64,000 bases of DNA from Streptomyces sp. CB02056 (GTDB lineage: Bacteria > Actinomycetota > Actinomycetes > Streptomycetales > Streptomycetaceae): the NCBI RefSeq assembly GCF_001905545.1, contig NZ_LIPD01000007.1:124001-188000 (forward strand). Reading direction: 5' to 3'. Below the pieces are notes generated by a model. That model ran no database searches. It was not told where the DNA came from and worked only from the letters and a program-made list of their open reading frames with translations. Both the position numbers and the translations under genes were made by a program. This document shows positions 1-7,766 of this stretch, in pieces. The first letter of the stretch is position 1. Every line of letters starts with the position of its first letter.

Positions 1-515
1 CTGGGTTCCTCCGACCCGGTCCAGGGGATGACCGTCTTGCCCGAGACCTTGTTCGCGTCGCACTTCTCGGCGCAGTGGACCGAGAGGTCTCCGCCGTCCG
101 CGCTCCGCGGTGGCATCAGGTCCAGCTCGTACCCGGAGTTCGTCGTCCCGCTCCTGGCCTCGGCGCCGAGGGTCAGCCTCCCGTGCCACTGGACCGATGC
201 GAACAGCTCTTCGGATGTCGGCGTCGGTGTCGGCGTCGGGAACGAGGGAGCCAGGGGCGCGAGAGAGGCGGGCGGCGCCGACGATCGGCCGTCCTGCCCC
301 AGGTTCGCGTCCTGTTGCCGCCCCCGGACGAGCAGCAGGCCCGATCCGAGGCCCACCAGCACGGCGAGGACGAGCAGGCCGATCCAGAGGGCCCGTCGAT
401 AGGGCGGCGGCTGAGGAGGATGGAAGTTGGCGATACCGGCCTGGACGACGCCGCCGTGGACGGTGCTCTCATGGATCCGGCTGGTGACGTTCACGTCCCC
501 GTCGTCGCTGCCCAT
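1..515 (-). CDS. Membrane-anchored hypothetical protein, N-terminal part (runs off left edge)
   Basis: The frame is open from an ATG at 513-515 to the window edge, so only the first ~171 residues are visible. The N-terminus holds a short VHGGVVQAG motif, a type found at the start of many Streptomyces proteins of varied function. One transmembrane segment follows at about residues 40-62 (ALWIGLLVLAVLVGLGSGLL), then a Pro/Thr-rich linker with a PTPTPT run, then a soluble domain with at least one Cys pair (HCAEKC). This predicts a single-pass protein with an extracytoplasmic C-terminal domain. A weak GAGTGGG ribosome site precedes the ATG. The C-terminal domain is cut off and I do not recognise it. 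Confidence 0.6.
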   Translation of the reverse strand, partial: MGSDDGDVNVTSRIHESTVHGGVVQAGIANFHPPQPPPYRRALWIGLLVLAVLVGLGSGLLLVRGRQQDANLGQDGRSSAPPASLAPLAPSFPTPTPTPTSEELFASVQWHGRLTLGAEARSGTTNSGYELDLMPPRSADGGDLSVHCAEKCDANKVSGKTVIPWTGSEEP

Positions 516-1087
516 TCCCACTCACCGCCCGCCGGTCTGTTGCCCGTTCGGTGGCAGCCTACCCTGGTCGTCTCGACGGAACCCGGGCCGGCTTTGGACA
601 CCTGGCTCACCGGGTGCGCCGGTGCCTGCGCCGGGTGCGCGGGGGTGTGCGAACGGTTCCGTCGGGGACGAGGATCACCCACATCGACGAGGGCCTCGAC
701 TTCGGTGGTGGCGTCCGCCCACCGTCCGCCCCGGATCATCATGCTCCGCACCCTATCGACTACGGTGTGCGACGGGGGTGGGAACCGGCCTGGACGCCCC
801 CGCCCCGGACGCCAGGCAGCACCCCGGCGCCGGCACCCGCGGCACGGGCGGGCCGGCACCCGGTACCGGCGGGGACCGCGCAAACGCGACCGGGGACGCG
901 GACGGCATCCACCGCGCGCCGGACGGGACCACGTGGATCGTGCCGCCCCAGCGCCGCCCCAGCCCGCCCGCCGCCGCCCCACCAACCGCTACACCCCCAA
1001 CAACCCCGGCAACTGGACCCCAGGGGCCACAGCACCGAACCCTGACCCTTCACCCCACCCCACACACCCATCCTGACCAGCACAAAC
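516..1087. other. About 570 bases with no supported gene
   Basis: Several long reading frames exist on both strands, but all are Arg/Pro/Gly-rich compositions typical of high-GC DNA read in wrong frames. I found no convincing ribosome site plus start and no recognisable domain. The plus-strand stretch near 890-1080 (Pro/Thr-rich, ending just before a strong hairpin) could be the 3' relic of a gene, but nothing supports a function. Confidence 0.4.
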
Positions 1088-1125
1088 GCCGAGGGTCTCT
1101 CACGGTTTCGTGAGGAGCCCTCGGC
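1088..1125. terminator. Strong hairpin, probable bidirectional terminator
   Basis: A 17-bp stem with two adjacent mismatches closes a 4-base GTTT loop (left arm GCCGAGGGTCTCTCACG). There is no long U-tract, as is common in actinobacteria. It lies downstream of the decayed minus-strand genes and upstream of the partial membrane-protein gene. Confidence 0.6.
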
Positions 1126-1143
1126 ATATCCGAACAGCAAAAC

Positions 1144-1180
1144 GGCCGGTCAAGCCGACATACTGTCGGATCGACCGGCC
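1144..1180. terminator. Second near-perfect hairpin beside the first
   Basis: The arms are GGCCGGTC/GACCGGCC (8 bp) outside and CCGACA/TGTCGG (6 bp) inside, separated by a symmetric 3-nt internal loop, with a TAC loop. It begins 18 bases after the previous hairpin ends, so the two form a double terminator-like structure. It overlaps the possible end of the minus-strand pseudogene, which suggests that gene really stops before about 1180. Confidence 0.5.
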
Positions 1181-1675
1181 GCATTGCGTCGGTTGAACGC
1201 CCCGACCGTGGGGGCCCTGCCGGCCGTCCGCCGCGCGACAACGCGAGGCGTTCCCCCGGACCGGTCTCGCCGATGGACGGAAGGCCCCACCACCGGGTGG
1301 GAATGATGAACTGGCTCGCGACGACGTTCAGTCCGCGCCGCTCGCACACGACCGTGAGGTTGAGCCACACGGAGCTGCAGGGGTGGACGTCCTTGAAGCC
1401 GTGGCCGTCACGGGCGTAGATGAGCAGCGCGACATCGCGCTGCCCGCAGCCAGTGGCTCGCATCCCGGCGATGTCGCCGATGAACGCGCGGGCGAAGGCC
1501 GACGAGCGGGCCGACCGCACCGGCCCTCCGGGATGTCCGCGAGGTACACCCGCAGGGGGTCGCCGAACTCGGCGACGGCGATCCGACCGGCCGGTTCGCG
1601 CCCGAGCGCACCGGCCACGAAGTCGGCCAGGTCGGCCGCCTCGACGGCAACGGGCGCGTTGTTGCTGTCGGACAT
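1150..1675 (-). pseudogene. Frameshifted hypothetical gene
   Basis: An ATG at 1673-1675 opens a convincing N-terminus (MSDSNNAPVAVEAADLADF) that reads normally to about YLADIPEG near 1520-1530. Protein-like sequence then continues in another frame (GDIAGMRATGCGQRDVALL, then WLNLTVVCERRGLNVVASQF, then a Trp-rich PTRWWGLPSIGE segment to about 1270). The two halves join by a one-base shift, so the gene is either broken or carries a sequencing indel. The 3' end is uncertain because the frame runs into the two hairpins. I do not recognise the family. The neighbouring DUF932 remnant is also frameshifted, which favours real decay of this patch. Confidence 0.45.
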
Positions 1676-1689
1676 GACGGTTCCTCGTT

Positions 1690-2092
1690 CCAGGGAAGGT
1701 GGGGCCGCGCGGGCGGCGGCGCGGCCCAGACGATGTGGAGCGGCTGGCGGTCGGCCGGGGCGCCGCCGGGGGTTGGGCCGCGAGCAGCAGGGCCTTCGTC
1801 GCATCCTTGAGCGGGCCCTTCTGGTCGTGCAGCAGCGTGGTCATCGCCAGGTTGGCGCGGTGCTCCTGCCCGGTCAGGGCCTCGGGGCCTTGACGGTGCG
1901 GAAGTAGTCCTCGAACTCCACGACGGCCTGAAGGGCGGCCCAACGGGTGCCCCGGATGTTGTCCTGGGTGTCAGCCTCGGCGAACAGGTGGTGCGGCCGG
2001 TCCCGGCGCTCCTCCTGGGCGGCGACCCCGTGGCCGAGTCCTCGTAGCCGACTCGCGAACCCAGCGATCGGTGGACCTCCGCTCTGGCGCAA
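1690..2092 (-). pseudogene. DUF932 (phage/plasmid-like) protein remnant, frameshifted
   Basis: The frame at 1874-2092 encodes FAEADTQDNIRGTRWAAL followed by QAVVEFEDYF, which matches the C-terminal block of DUF932/TIGR03299 phage- and plasmid-associated proteins (GTAWGAYNAVTEYAD-like). It hits a stop after TVKAPRP. The expected continuation (EALTGQEHRANLAMTTLL, LKDATKALLLAA) appears at once in another frame, as if one C were missing from the GGCCCCGAGG run near 1887. The N-terminal ~200 residues of the family are absent, so this is a truncated and shifted remnant. The lower limit given is approximate because no clean stop follows in the second frame. Confidence 0.45.
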
Positions 2093-2231
2093 CGCCTACC
2101 CCCCAAGCCTCGGGATTGACTGTCCGAGAAGGAAGACGACACCGTATTCGTCCCAGTGGCAGGGGTTGCCGCGGCTGAACGCCCGAAAGGTTCGCCTCAG
2201 AGTCGATGGAACAATGACCACTAACTCGCTA

Positions 2232-2265
2232 TAGACATTCACCACCGACCGGCCGTGAATGTCTA
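2232..2265. terminator. 11-bp perfect inverted repeat at the end of the AT-hook gene
   Basis: TAGACATTCAC and its exact complement are separated by a 12-base CG-rich loop, 10 bases beyond the stop of the minus-strand gene at 2275. It is AT-richer than its surroundings. It could be an intrinsic terminator or, less likely, a protein-binding or attachment site. Confidence 0.45.
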
Positions 2266-2274
2266 CGCCGCTGC

Positions 2275-2604
2275 TCAGCCGGCTTGTACGCCTGCGTCGT
2301 CGAGGCTCTCCTCGTCGCCGGACGAGGGGCCCGGCACGGTGGTCCTGGTGGCCAGGGCATGCTTCCGCGGCCTGCCCTTGGGGCGGCGCGCCGGCACCTC
2401 CGCACCCAGCCTCGCGAGCTCCTCCGTGCTCCAACCGGCTGCCTCGGCGGCTGCATAGGCTCTCCCGTACGGGACCTCGGTTTCGGCCAGCTGGTCCTTC
2501 AGGCTCTTTCGCTCCGCCATGACGGCTGCGAGCGGCACGATGGCCTTCTCGCGGTCGTCCTGGATCTCGCGCATTCGCCTCAGAAAATCGTCTTCCCTCG
2601 TCAT
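2275..2604 (-). CDS. Small helical protein with AT-hook-like motif
   Basis: A 109-aa protein from an ATG at 2602-2604. The first ~60 residues are charged and helical (FLRRMREIQDDREKAIVPLA) and may form a coiled coil. A short helix-turn-like stretch (AAGWSTEELARLGAEVP) leads into RRPKGRPRK, which contains the GRP core of an AT-hook minor-groove binding motif. The tail is acidic and disordered. It is divergent from the MobC/relaxase genes, with a 208-base intergenic region between. This fits a DNA-binding accessory or regulator of the mobilisation genes, but that is inference. The other start in this frame far upstream would overlap mobC completely and is rejected. Confidence 0.65.
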   Translation of the reverse strand: MTREDDFLRRMREIQDDREKAIVPLAAVMAERKSLKDQLAETEVPYGRAYAAAEAAGWSTEELARLGAEVPARRPKGRPRKHALATRTTVPGPSSGDEESLDDAGVQAG

Positions 2605-2812
2605 GCAGCGGATCGTAGAGCCACCGCCCCCGACGGTTTCGAATCTTCCCGCGCGCCTCACCCGTGTCGGTGATTTCCGGCTGCCAATCCGGCGTATCCG
2701 CTGGCCGTCAATTCGATGACCAAGCAAGGTGGCGCAGCAGGGCGGCACGGCCAGGGACACCTGCGATCCTGCCGCCCGAACCCCCGGCCAGCGGAACCGA
2801 GGAGGACCGACG
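2605..2812. promoter_or_regulatory. Divergent intergenic region before the relaxase genes; candidate oriT
   Basis: 208 bases between the AT-hook gene and mobC. It contains an 8-bp inverted repeat GGGCGGCA (2740-2747) / TGCCGCCC (2770-2777) with a 22-base spacer, and an AT-richer stretch around 2711-2725. Relaxosome genes usually lie next to their nic site, so this is the most likely place for oriT and for divergent promoters. I cannot identify a nic sequence. Confidence 0.3.
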
Positions 2813-3193
2813 GTGAGTGCCACGGAGGGCGCCCGGCGACGGGAACGGCAGATGCAGTCGCCGCGGTCGAACCGGGTGAATCTGGCGTACAACGATGCCG
2901 AGCTGACGATCGTACAAGAGGCCGCGAAACGCGACGGTATGGCCGTGTCCGCGTGGGTGGCCCGAAAGGCACTGGCAGTGGCCAAGTCCCAGCTCGTGCC
3001 GGTATCCGCGGATGCCCGGGAAGTGCTGGCGGAGCTCATCAGATCGCGCGGCGAGCTGGTGCGAATCGGCGAGTCGGCCGGGCCTACCGGTCCCTGCGAC
3101 GGCGAGCCCGGCACGCGCCTCATCGAAGAGGCCGTTCGGCGAGTCGACCGCGCGACGCTGCAGCTGATGCGGGAGCGGGCGTCGCGCTGGTGA
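2813..3193 (+). CDS. MobC-like relaxosome accessory protein (RHH type)
   Basis: A 126-aa protein. The GTG at 2813 is preferred because GAGGAGG lies about 9 bases upstream; the longer frame from 2729 has no such site. The core NRVNLAYNDAELTIVQEAA then GMAVSAWVARKALAVA is the ribbon-helix-helix pattern of plasmid mobilisation relaxosome proteins: one DNA-contacting beta strand, then helices with the conserved S-x-W/Y-V. The C-terminal third (EVLAELIRSRGELVRIG) is helical and probably contacts the relaxase or oligomerises. Its stop overlaps the GTG start of the relaxase (GTGA), so the two are translationally coupled. The role in binding oriT next to the relaxase comes from family knowledge. Confidence 0.75.
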   Translation: MSATEGARRRERQMQSPRSNRVNLAYNDAELTIVQEAAKRDGMAVSAWVARKALAVAKSQLVPVSADAREVLAELIRSRGELVRIGESAGPTGPCDGEPGTRLIEEAVRRVDRATLQLMRERASRW

Positions 3194-4920
3194 TCCCCAA
3201 AAGAGCGAAGGGCGGAAACGACACCGCCGGGCTGCTGTTCTACCTGTACGGCCCCGGAAAGCGGGACGAGCACGAGGACCCGCGCATGGTCGCCGCCTGG
3301 GCGTCATGGGTGCCCGACCCCGCGCGGTCGGCGGAGACGACGGTCGGGGATCTCGCGCTGCTCCTGGACGCTCCGGTGCACGCTTCCCGGGGCACCATCC
3401 CGGCCGAACTCGTCTACCACGTCGCGGTGCGTCTGGCACCCGAGGATCCGCTCCTGACGGACGAGCAGTGGGGCTCGGTCGCCCGGGCGATGATGAGCGC
3501 CGCCGGTGTCGCCCCGCAGGGCGACAGATGGGGCTGCCGATGGGTGGCGGTCCGGCATGCTGGCGACCACATCCACATCGTCGCGACGAAGGTCCGCCAG
3601 GACGGGATCCAGCCGAATCTGCGGCAGGACATCGTGCGGATGCAACAGCTCGCCCGACGGTTCGAGGTGCGGTGGGGACTGCGTCGGCTGACGTCGGGGG
3701 ATCGGACCGCGAAGCGGTGGCCGACGACGGGAGAGACGCGAAAGGCCTCGCGCCGTCACCTGCCCGAAAGTGCGCGTGAGCAGCTTGAGCGAACGGTCCG
3801 TGCGGCAGCGGCGGCCGCAGCCGGCGAGGACGACTTCTTCGCCCGGCTCCGGTCCTCCGGTCTGCGGGTCGCGCAGCGTTCCGGCCCGGGGCGCAGCGCC
3901 CCGACGGGCTACACGGTCGCGCTCCCCGGCGACCGAGACCGGGGCGACCGGGCCGTGTGGTTCGCGGGCTCGAGTCTGGCCTACGACCTGTCGCTCCCCC
4001 GGGTCCGCGAGCGCTGGCAGGTACCGATCCCGGAGCCGGACGTGCCGCCGCATGCGTTCTGGCAGACGCTCCAGCACAACCTCAGCACGGCGTCGGGTTC
4101 GCTCGGCTCCGGCGGACGGCAAGCAGGGGCCGGCGACGTCGCCGCGCTCGGCGACCTTCTCGTCCTGATGTCCGCGGCCGCACCTCCCCTGGTCGAACCG
4201 AACCTGCGAGCCTCGGCGGCGGAATTCGAGCGGGCCGCCAGAGCCCCGGGCAGACGCGACCTGGACGGCGAAGCGCGAATGCTCCTTCGGTCCTCGGCCC
4301 GCCTCCTCGTGTCGTCGGCCAGGTCGGCCGGGCACAACGACGCGGCCGCCTTCCTGGGCTTCCTCCTGGCCCTGGTCGCAGCCGTCACGGCCGCGCAGCT
4401 CTGGCACGAGGAACAGGGCTACCGTCTCCAGGCCGACGCGGCGAGGAGGACCGGCCGGTCGCTCCTGGAAGCTGTGGAGCTGAGCACCGGAGCGTCCGTC
4501 GAAACCAGCTCTCGGTCACGCACGAGACGGCCGGGGCCCGCCTCACCGGTGCCCAGCCGATCGTCGCTACTGACCGACGTCGTGACGAGGGCGCTGCCCA
4601 GTCATGCGTCGGCGGTGCTCGTGGATCCCGCCTGGCCTGTCCTGCGCAGGCGCCTCATCGCCTTGGAGCGACTGGGCTTCGACCCCTCATCGGTTCTCGC
4701 CGCAGTCGCCACGCGGCGTGAACTCGGCTCGGCGGAGTCCATCGCCCAGGTTCTCGTCTGGAGGTTGGACGGCTGGGCTCGCGCTCGCGGCGAGGCTCTG
4801 GATACGCGGGCAGCGACAACCGCGCCACCGACCGCAGGCGCCAAGAAGACCGCCGGTCCTTCGGCCGAGACGAATCGCGTTCCCGGCAACGGTGCGGAAG
4901 GCCCCAGACGGGGCCGCTGA
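3190..4920 (+). CDS. Relaxase (MobA/VirD2-like HUH nuclease) with C-terminal membrane and repeat segments
   Basis: A 576-aa protein from the GTG at 3190 that overlaps the mobC stop. The N-terminal domain (about 1-200) carries the metal-binding HAGDHIHI motif (His123, His127, His129), diagnostic of the relaxase/mobilisation nuclease fold. A near-N-terminal GLLFYLYG segment includes candidate catalytic tyrosines. These enzymes nick oriT, stay covalently bound to the 5' end and pilot the strand to the coupling protein. Unusually, a hydrophobic stretch at about 388-406 (FLGFLLALVAAVTAAQLW) looks like a membrane helix. The last ~110 residues contain a unit around Trp482 (DPAWPVLRRRLIALERLG) that recurs three times in the next gene. 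Nuclease assignment is firm; the start and the C-terminal roles are inferred. Confidence 0.85.
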   Translation: MIPKRAKGGNDTAGLLFYLYGPGKRDEHEDPRMVAAWASWVPDPARSAETTVGDLALLLDAPVHASRGTIPAELVYHVAVRLAPEDPLLTDEQWGSVARAMMSAAGVAPQGDRWGCRWVAVRHAGDHIHIVATKVRQDGIQPNLRQDIVRMQQLARRFEVRWGLRRLTSGDRTAKRWPTTGETRKASRRHLPESAREQLERTVRAAAAAAAGEDDFFARLRSSGLRVAQRSGPGRSAPTGYTVALPGDRDRGDRAVWFAGSSLAYDLSLPRVRERWQVPIPEPDVPPHAFWQTLQHNLSTASGSLGSGGRQAGAGDVAALGDLLVLMSAAAPPLVEPNLRASAAEFERAARAPGRRDLDGEARMLLRSSARLLVSSARSAGHNDAAAFLGFLLALVAAVTAAQLWHEEQGYRLQADAARRTGRSLLEAVELSTGASVETSSRSRTRRPGPASPVPSRSSLLTDVVTRALPSHASAVLVDPAWPVLRRRLIALERLGFDPSSVLAAVATRRELGSAESIAQVLVWRLDGWARARGEALDTRAATTAPPTAGAKKTAGPSAETNRVPGNGAEGPRRGR

Positions 4921-4936
4921 GCGACAGGAGATCACG

Positions 4937-6070
4937 ATGACCATGCCCTACCCGGGTGAACCGTTCGCCGAGGCGGTCGGCGAGGCGGTACAGACGTCGA
5001 CGGCGGCGGTGCGCCTGGTGCTCGCGGTCGCGGACGCGGTCCGCCGTGGGGCGCAGCGGAGGTCGGGGCGGGAGCACCCGCTGCCGCCGACCGACCTGGC
5101 GCTCACCGAGGCGGCCGGGGATCTCAAGGCCCTGCTCGCCCCCGATGTCGCCTGGATGTTGATGTCCGGTCCGGACTGGCCGATCATGGCGCAGCAGCTG
5201 GTCGCCTTGCGGCGGGCCGGTGTCGACCTGGAGCACTTCCTGCCGCGGGTCGGGGACATCGCGGTGTCGGTGCGGGATGCCGTCCTGTCCGACTCGGCGC
5301 GGATCACGGCCGAGCAGACCCAGGAGTGGGCCGGGCTGCTCCGCGAGACCCTTCCGGCGGGCCCGGTGCGCGAGGCGATCCTGGCCTCCCCCACCTGGCC
5401 GGAGATCGCCGCGACGATGCAGGAACTGCTGGAACGGGGCGTCGACGTCCGAAGAATCCTGGCGGCCGCCTATGCCGAGGGGACCGATGTCGGGCAGGCG
5501 GTCGACCGCGGGCTCGACGCCGCTCAGCGGCGGGCGAGCGGGCCGAGCCGGGACTCCGTACGCTCCTACGGTCCGTTGACGGTAGGGCTGGACCTACCGA
5601 GGGATCTCGACCTCGGAGACCGCCGGAGGGCGCTGGCGCAGCTGGGTGTGAGCCAGGCGGAGAACGCCTCCTTCGTACGCTGGGTCTACGAGGCGCTGCC
5701 CGGCCGGGACCGTGAGGCGGCGCTGCTGGTGAACTCCCGCCCGTGGCCGCTGCTGGCCGCCCGGATGGCGCACATGCAGGACGGTGGCAAGCCGGTCCGG
5801 GAGCACCTGGCGCGGCTGATGCGTGATCGCGGCTGGGAAGCCGGCCCCGCCTCCTACCTCGTGCCCCGCCTCGTCCAGGCCACCGCCGACGCACTGCGCA
5901 GGCCGGCGAACGACGCCGTCACCGCGGCCACGGTGGTGACCGACGCGGCCCGGGCCTCCTCGGCCACGGCGGGACAGCCCCCGTCATGGACGCGGGGCGC
6001 GAAGCCCAGCCCCAAACGCACCGCCCACCATGCTCCCATCCCGAAGCCCACCGCCGGACGGTCCCGGTAG
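4937..6070 (+). CDS. Helical repeat protein sharing units with the relaxase C-terminus
   Basis: A 377-aa protein; ATG at 4937 with ACAGGAG upstream, 16 bases after the relaxase. I do not recognise a named family. Three units follow the pattern x-W-P-x-(L/I/M)-x(4)-(L/M)-x(5)-G-x-(D/P)-(L/V)-x(3)-L, centred on Trp81, Trp154 and Trp270; a fourth is at Trp482 of the relaxase. Between them lie amphipathic helices. No signal peptide or membrane span is seen, and the tail is basic and Pro-rich. The shared unit and operon position suggest a relaxase partner, perhaps a relaxosome or coupling-protein adaptor, but this is inference. Confidence 0.7.
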   Translation: MTMPYPGEPFAEAVGEAVQTSTAAVRLVLAVADAVRRGAQRRSGREHPLPPTDLALTEAAGDLKALLAPDVAWMLMSGPDWPIMAQQLVALRRAGVDLEHFLPRVGDIAVSVRDAVLSDSARITAEQTQEWAGLLRETLPAGPVREAILASPTWPEIAATMQELLERGVDVRRILAAAYAEGTDVGQAVDRGLDAAQRRASGPSRDSVRSYGPLTVGLDLPRDLDLGDRRRALAQLGVSQAENASFVRWVYEALPGRDREAALLVNSRPWPLLAARMAHMQDGGKPVREHLARLMRDRGWEAGPASYLVPRLVQATADALRRPANDAVTAATVVTDAARASSATAGQPPSWTRGAKPSPKRTAHHAPIPKPTAGRSR

Positions 6071-6099
6071 CCGCCCCAAGCCCCGCTCTGACACAGCTC

Positions 6100-7125
6100 C
6101 TACGGTCGCGTGGCGCCCGCGAAGTCGGAGGCGGGCATGTCCGTGACGGGGGCCCTCTTGACGACGTCGCCGGTCTTCGGCGCTGAGATCATGTGTTCGT
6201 CGCCGATGTAGAGCGCCACGTGGTAGACGTGGCCGTTGCCGCCGTGTCTCCAGAACAGCAGGTCGCCTACCCGGAGTTCGGCCTGGGCAACGGGACGGTC
6301 CGCCGTGGCGGAGTACTGCTCGGCGGCGGTGCGGGGGAGCCGGCGGGCGGGCCAGTACGCGTACTGGACGAGGGCCGAGCAGTCCCAGCCGACCGTCACG
6401 CCGGCCAGACACTGTCCGTCCCGGTAGCCGCCGTCGCCGTCGCAGTAGCCCCGGGCGGGGCCGGTCGGGCTGCCGCCGCCGTAGCTGTAGGGCACGCCGA
6501 GCTGGGTGGCGGCCCGGCGGGCGGCGTCCGCGCCGGCGCCGTGGCCCGTGATCTCCGAGAACGGGCCGGTGCCCTGGAAGCGGGCCACGCTGCCCATGAT
6601 GTCCGCCACATAGCGCCGGGTTTCGGCGTAGGGCGGCACGCCTCGGTTGGCTTCCACGGCGGCCCACCCCGCGTTGTAGGCGGCCAACGCCAGACGACGG
6701 GGGTCGTCGGCGATGCCGGACGCGGCCGCCTGCCCGAGCAGACTGCACATCAGCCGCCCCTGCGCCATCACGGCGTCTCCGATCTCGAAGGGCGAAGCCG
6801 TACCGCTGCGGTCGTCGTCCCTCCCCCAGGTCGCCCAGGTACCCGGCATGAACTGGGCCGGCCCTTCGGCGCCCGCCGGACTGCGGGCGTCGGCACGGAA
6901 GCCGCTCTCCTCGAACAGCTGGGCCGCGAGCAACGCGGCTGTCAGCGCCGGGTCGTGGCAGGCTTCAGCGGCCTTGAGCACCCATGGCCGGTATTCCTCG
7001 GGCAGCCCGGCGACCGGTGTCCTGCCCGTCCCGGCGGCTCCCGCCGTCACCACCGGAACGAACGCCGCGACGACCACACCGAGCAGCACGAGGAGCACCG
7101 CGCAGCAGACCGGACCCTTCTTCAC
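6100..7125 (-). CDS. Conjugation-associated bifunctional wall hydrolase: lytic transglycosylase + NlpC/P60
   Basis: A 341-aa exported enzyme. The GTG at 7123-7125 is chosen because AAGGGGG precedes it and the product then begins VKKGPVCC plus a hydrophobic signal anchor (AVLLVLLGVVVAAFVPVV). Residues ~45-190 form a soluble lytic transglycosylase domain: LAAQLFEESGF holds the catalytic Glu, followed by GAEGPAQFMPGTWATWG and AAYNAGWAAV. The C-terminal ~140 residues are an NlpC/P60 peptidase: GWDCSALVQYAYW (catalytic Cys), GDLLFW, and GHVYHVALYIG (catalytic His). Such two-domain hydrolases open peptidoglycan for type IV secretion machines (VirB1/TcpG-like role). It is divergent from the T4SS operon and converges on the repeat-protein gene 29 bases away. 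Confidence 0.9.
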   Translation of the reverse strand: MKKGPVCCAVLLVLLGVVVAAFVPVVTAGAAGTGRTPVAGLPEEYRPWVLKAAEACHDPALTAALLAAQLFEESGFRADARSPAGAEGPAQFMPGTWATWGRDDDRSGTASPFEIGDAVMAQGRLMCSLLGQAAASGIADDPRRLALAAYNAGWAAVEANRGVPPYAETRRYVADIMGSVARFQGTGPFSEITGHGAGADAARRAATQLGVPYSYGGGSPTGPARGYCDGDGGYRDGQCLAGVTVGWDCSALVQYAYWPARRLPRTAAEQYSATADRPVAQAELRVGDLLFWRHGGNGHVYHVALYIGDEHMISAPKTGDVVKRAPVTDMPASDFAGATRP

Positions 7126-7283
7126 GGAGACCCCCTTGTGAGGTGCGTCTATAGGCCCGAATGGGCGGATGGGCGTGCCTTCGGTACCGCCAGGGGCGTT
7201 ACGCCACGTGGTCAAACGATCAGTTCCTCGCTCCTGATCGAAAGGCCGCTCTGACAACGCGAGTTGCTGGGGGAGGTTGCGAC
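7126..7283. promoter_or_regulatory. Divergent promoter region of the wall hydrolase and the T4SS operon
   Basis: Contains an 8-bp palindrome CCACGTGG (7204-7211) and an inverted repeat CGATCAG (7217-7223) / CTGATCG (7234-7240) with 17-bp centre-to-centre spacing. That geometry suits a dimeric repressor. No clear -35/-10 pair could be assigned. The regulator is unknown. Confidence 0.35.
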
Positions 7284-7763
7284 GTGGCACCCGATCCGGT
7301 GGTACCTGTTCAGCAGGCACGCACCGTCCCGACGTACGGGCTGATGCCGGTTCACGGATACGACATCGCCTCCGCCGTGGTGCTTCAGATGCTCAACGGC
7401 GGCGACGGACGGGGCCTACCGGCCCGCGGGCTCGGACCGGGAGAACCGGTGCCGTACGGCGTCCAGCCGGTGCTGGTCGCTCCCAGCACCGTCTACGGCA
7501 CCGTGCAGGTGGAGGCGATCGTCCGAAGCTGGCCGGCCGACACCGTTCCGAAGCCGTGGCTCGTCGTGGTGGCCGACGTCCCCGCCAAGCCTGCGGCCGC
7601 GGCCCGCTACCGCCTCCGTGCCCTGGGCGGGCGTCTCGCCGGGACGGTGTTCCTGCCCTACCTGCCGGCGCTTCGCTCGGTCGCACGTGCCGAAGACGCC
7701 CTGGCCGACGCCGCCGTGGCGCGCGCGGCCGCCCGGCTGCGCACCCAGATGGAAGGGAAGTGA
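7284..7763 (+). CDS. Hypothetical protein, first gene of the T4SS operon
   Basis: A 159-aa protein. The GTG at 7284 has a strong GGGGGAGG site 8 bases upstream; longer in-frame starts lack one. It has no signal peptide or membrane segment. The middle is a hydrophobic strand-rich patch (PWLVVVADVPAKPAAAARYR) followed by RALGGRLAGTVFLPYLPALR, resembling a small alpha/beta fold, and a helical Ala/Arg-rich tail. No family recognised. Its stop is 3 bases before the pilin-like gene, so it belongs to the transfer operon. A cytoplasmic accessory or regulatory role is possible but unproven. Confidence 0.65.
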   Translation: MAPDPVVPVQQARTVPTYGLMPVHGYDIASAVVLQMLNGGDGRGLPARGLGPGEPVPYGVQPVLVAPSTVYGTVQVEAIVRSWPADTVPKPWLVVVADVPAKPAAAARYRLRALGGRLAGTVFLPYLPALRSVARAEDALADAAVARAAARLRTQMEGK

Positions 7764-7766
7764 CTG

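Noticed and set aside
551..1113. Long overlapping reading frames on both strands
   Set aside because: Arg/Pro/Gly-rich shadow frames with no ribosome site or recognisable domain; typical of very GC-rich DNA.
2716..3189. N-terminal extension of the relaxase frame
   Set aside because: It would fully overlap the MobC-like gene in another frame and reads as low-complexity sequence; the GTG at 3190 overlapping the mobC stop fits better.
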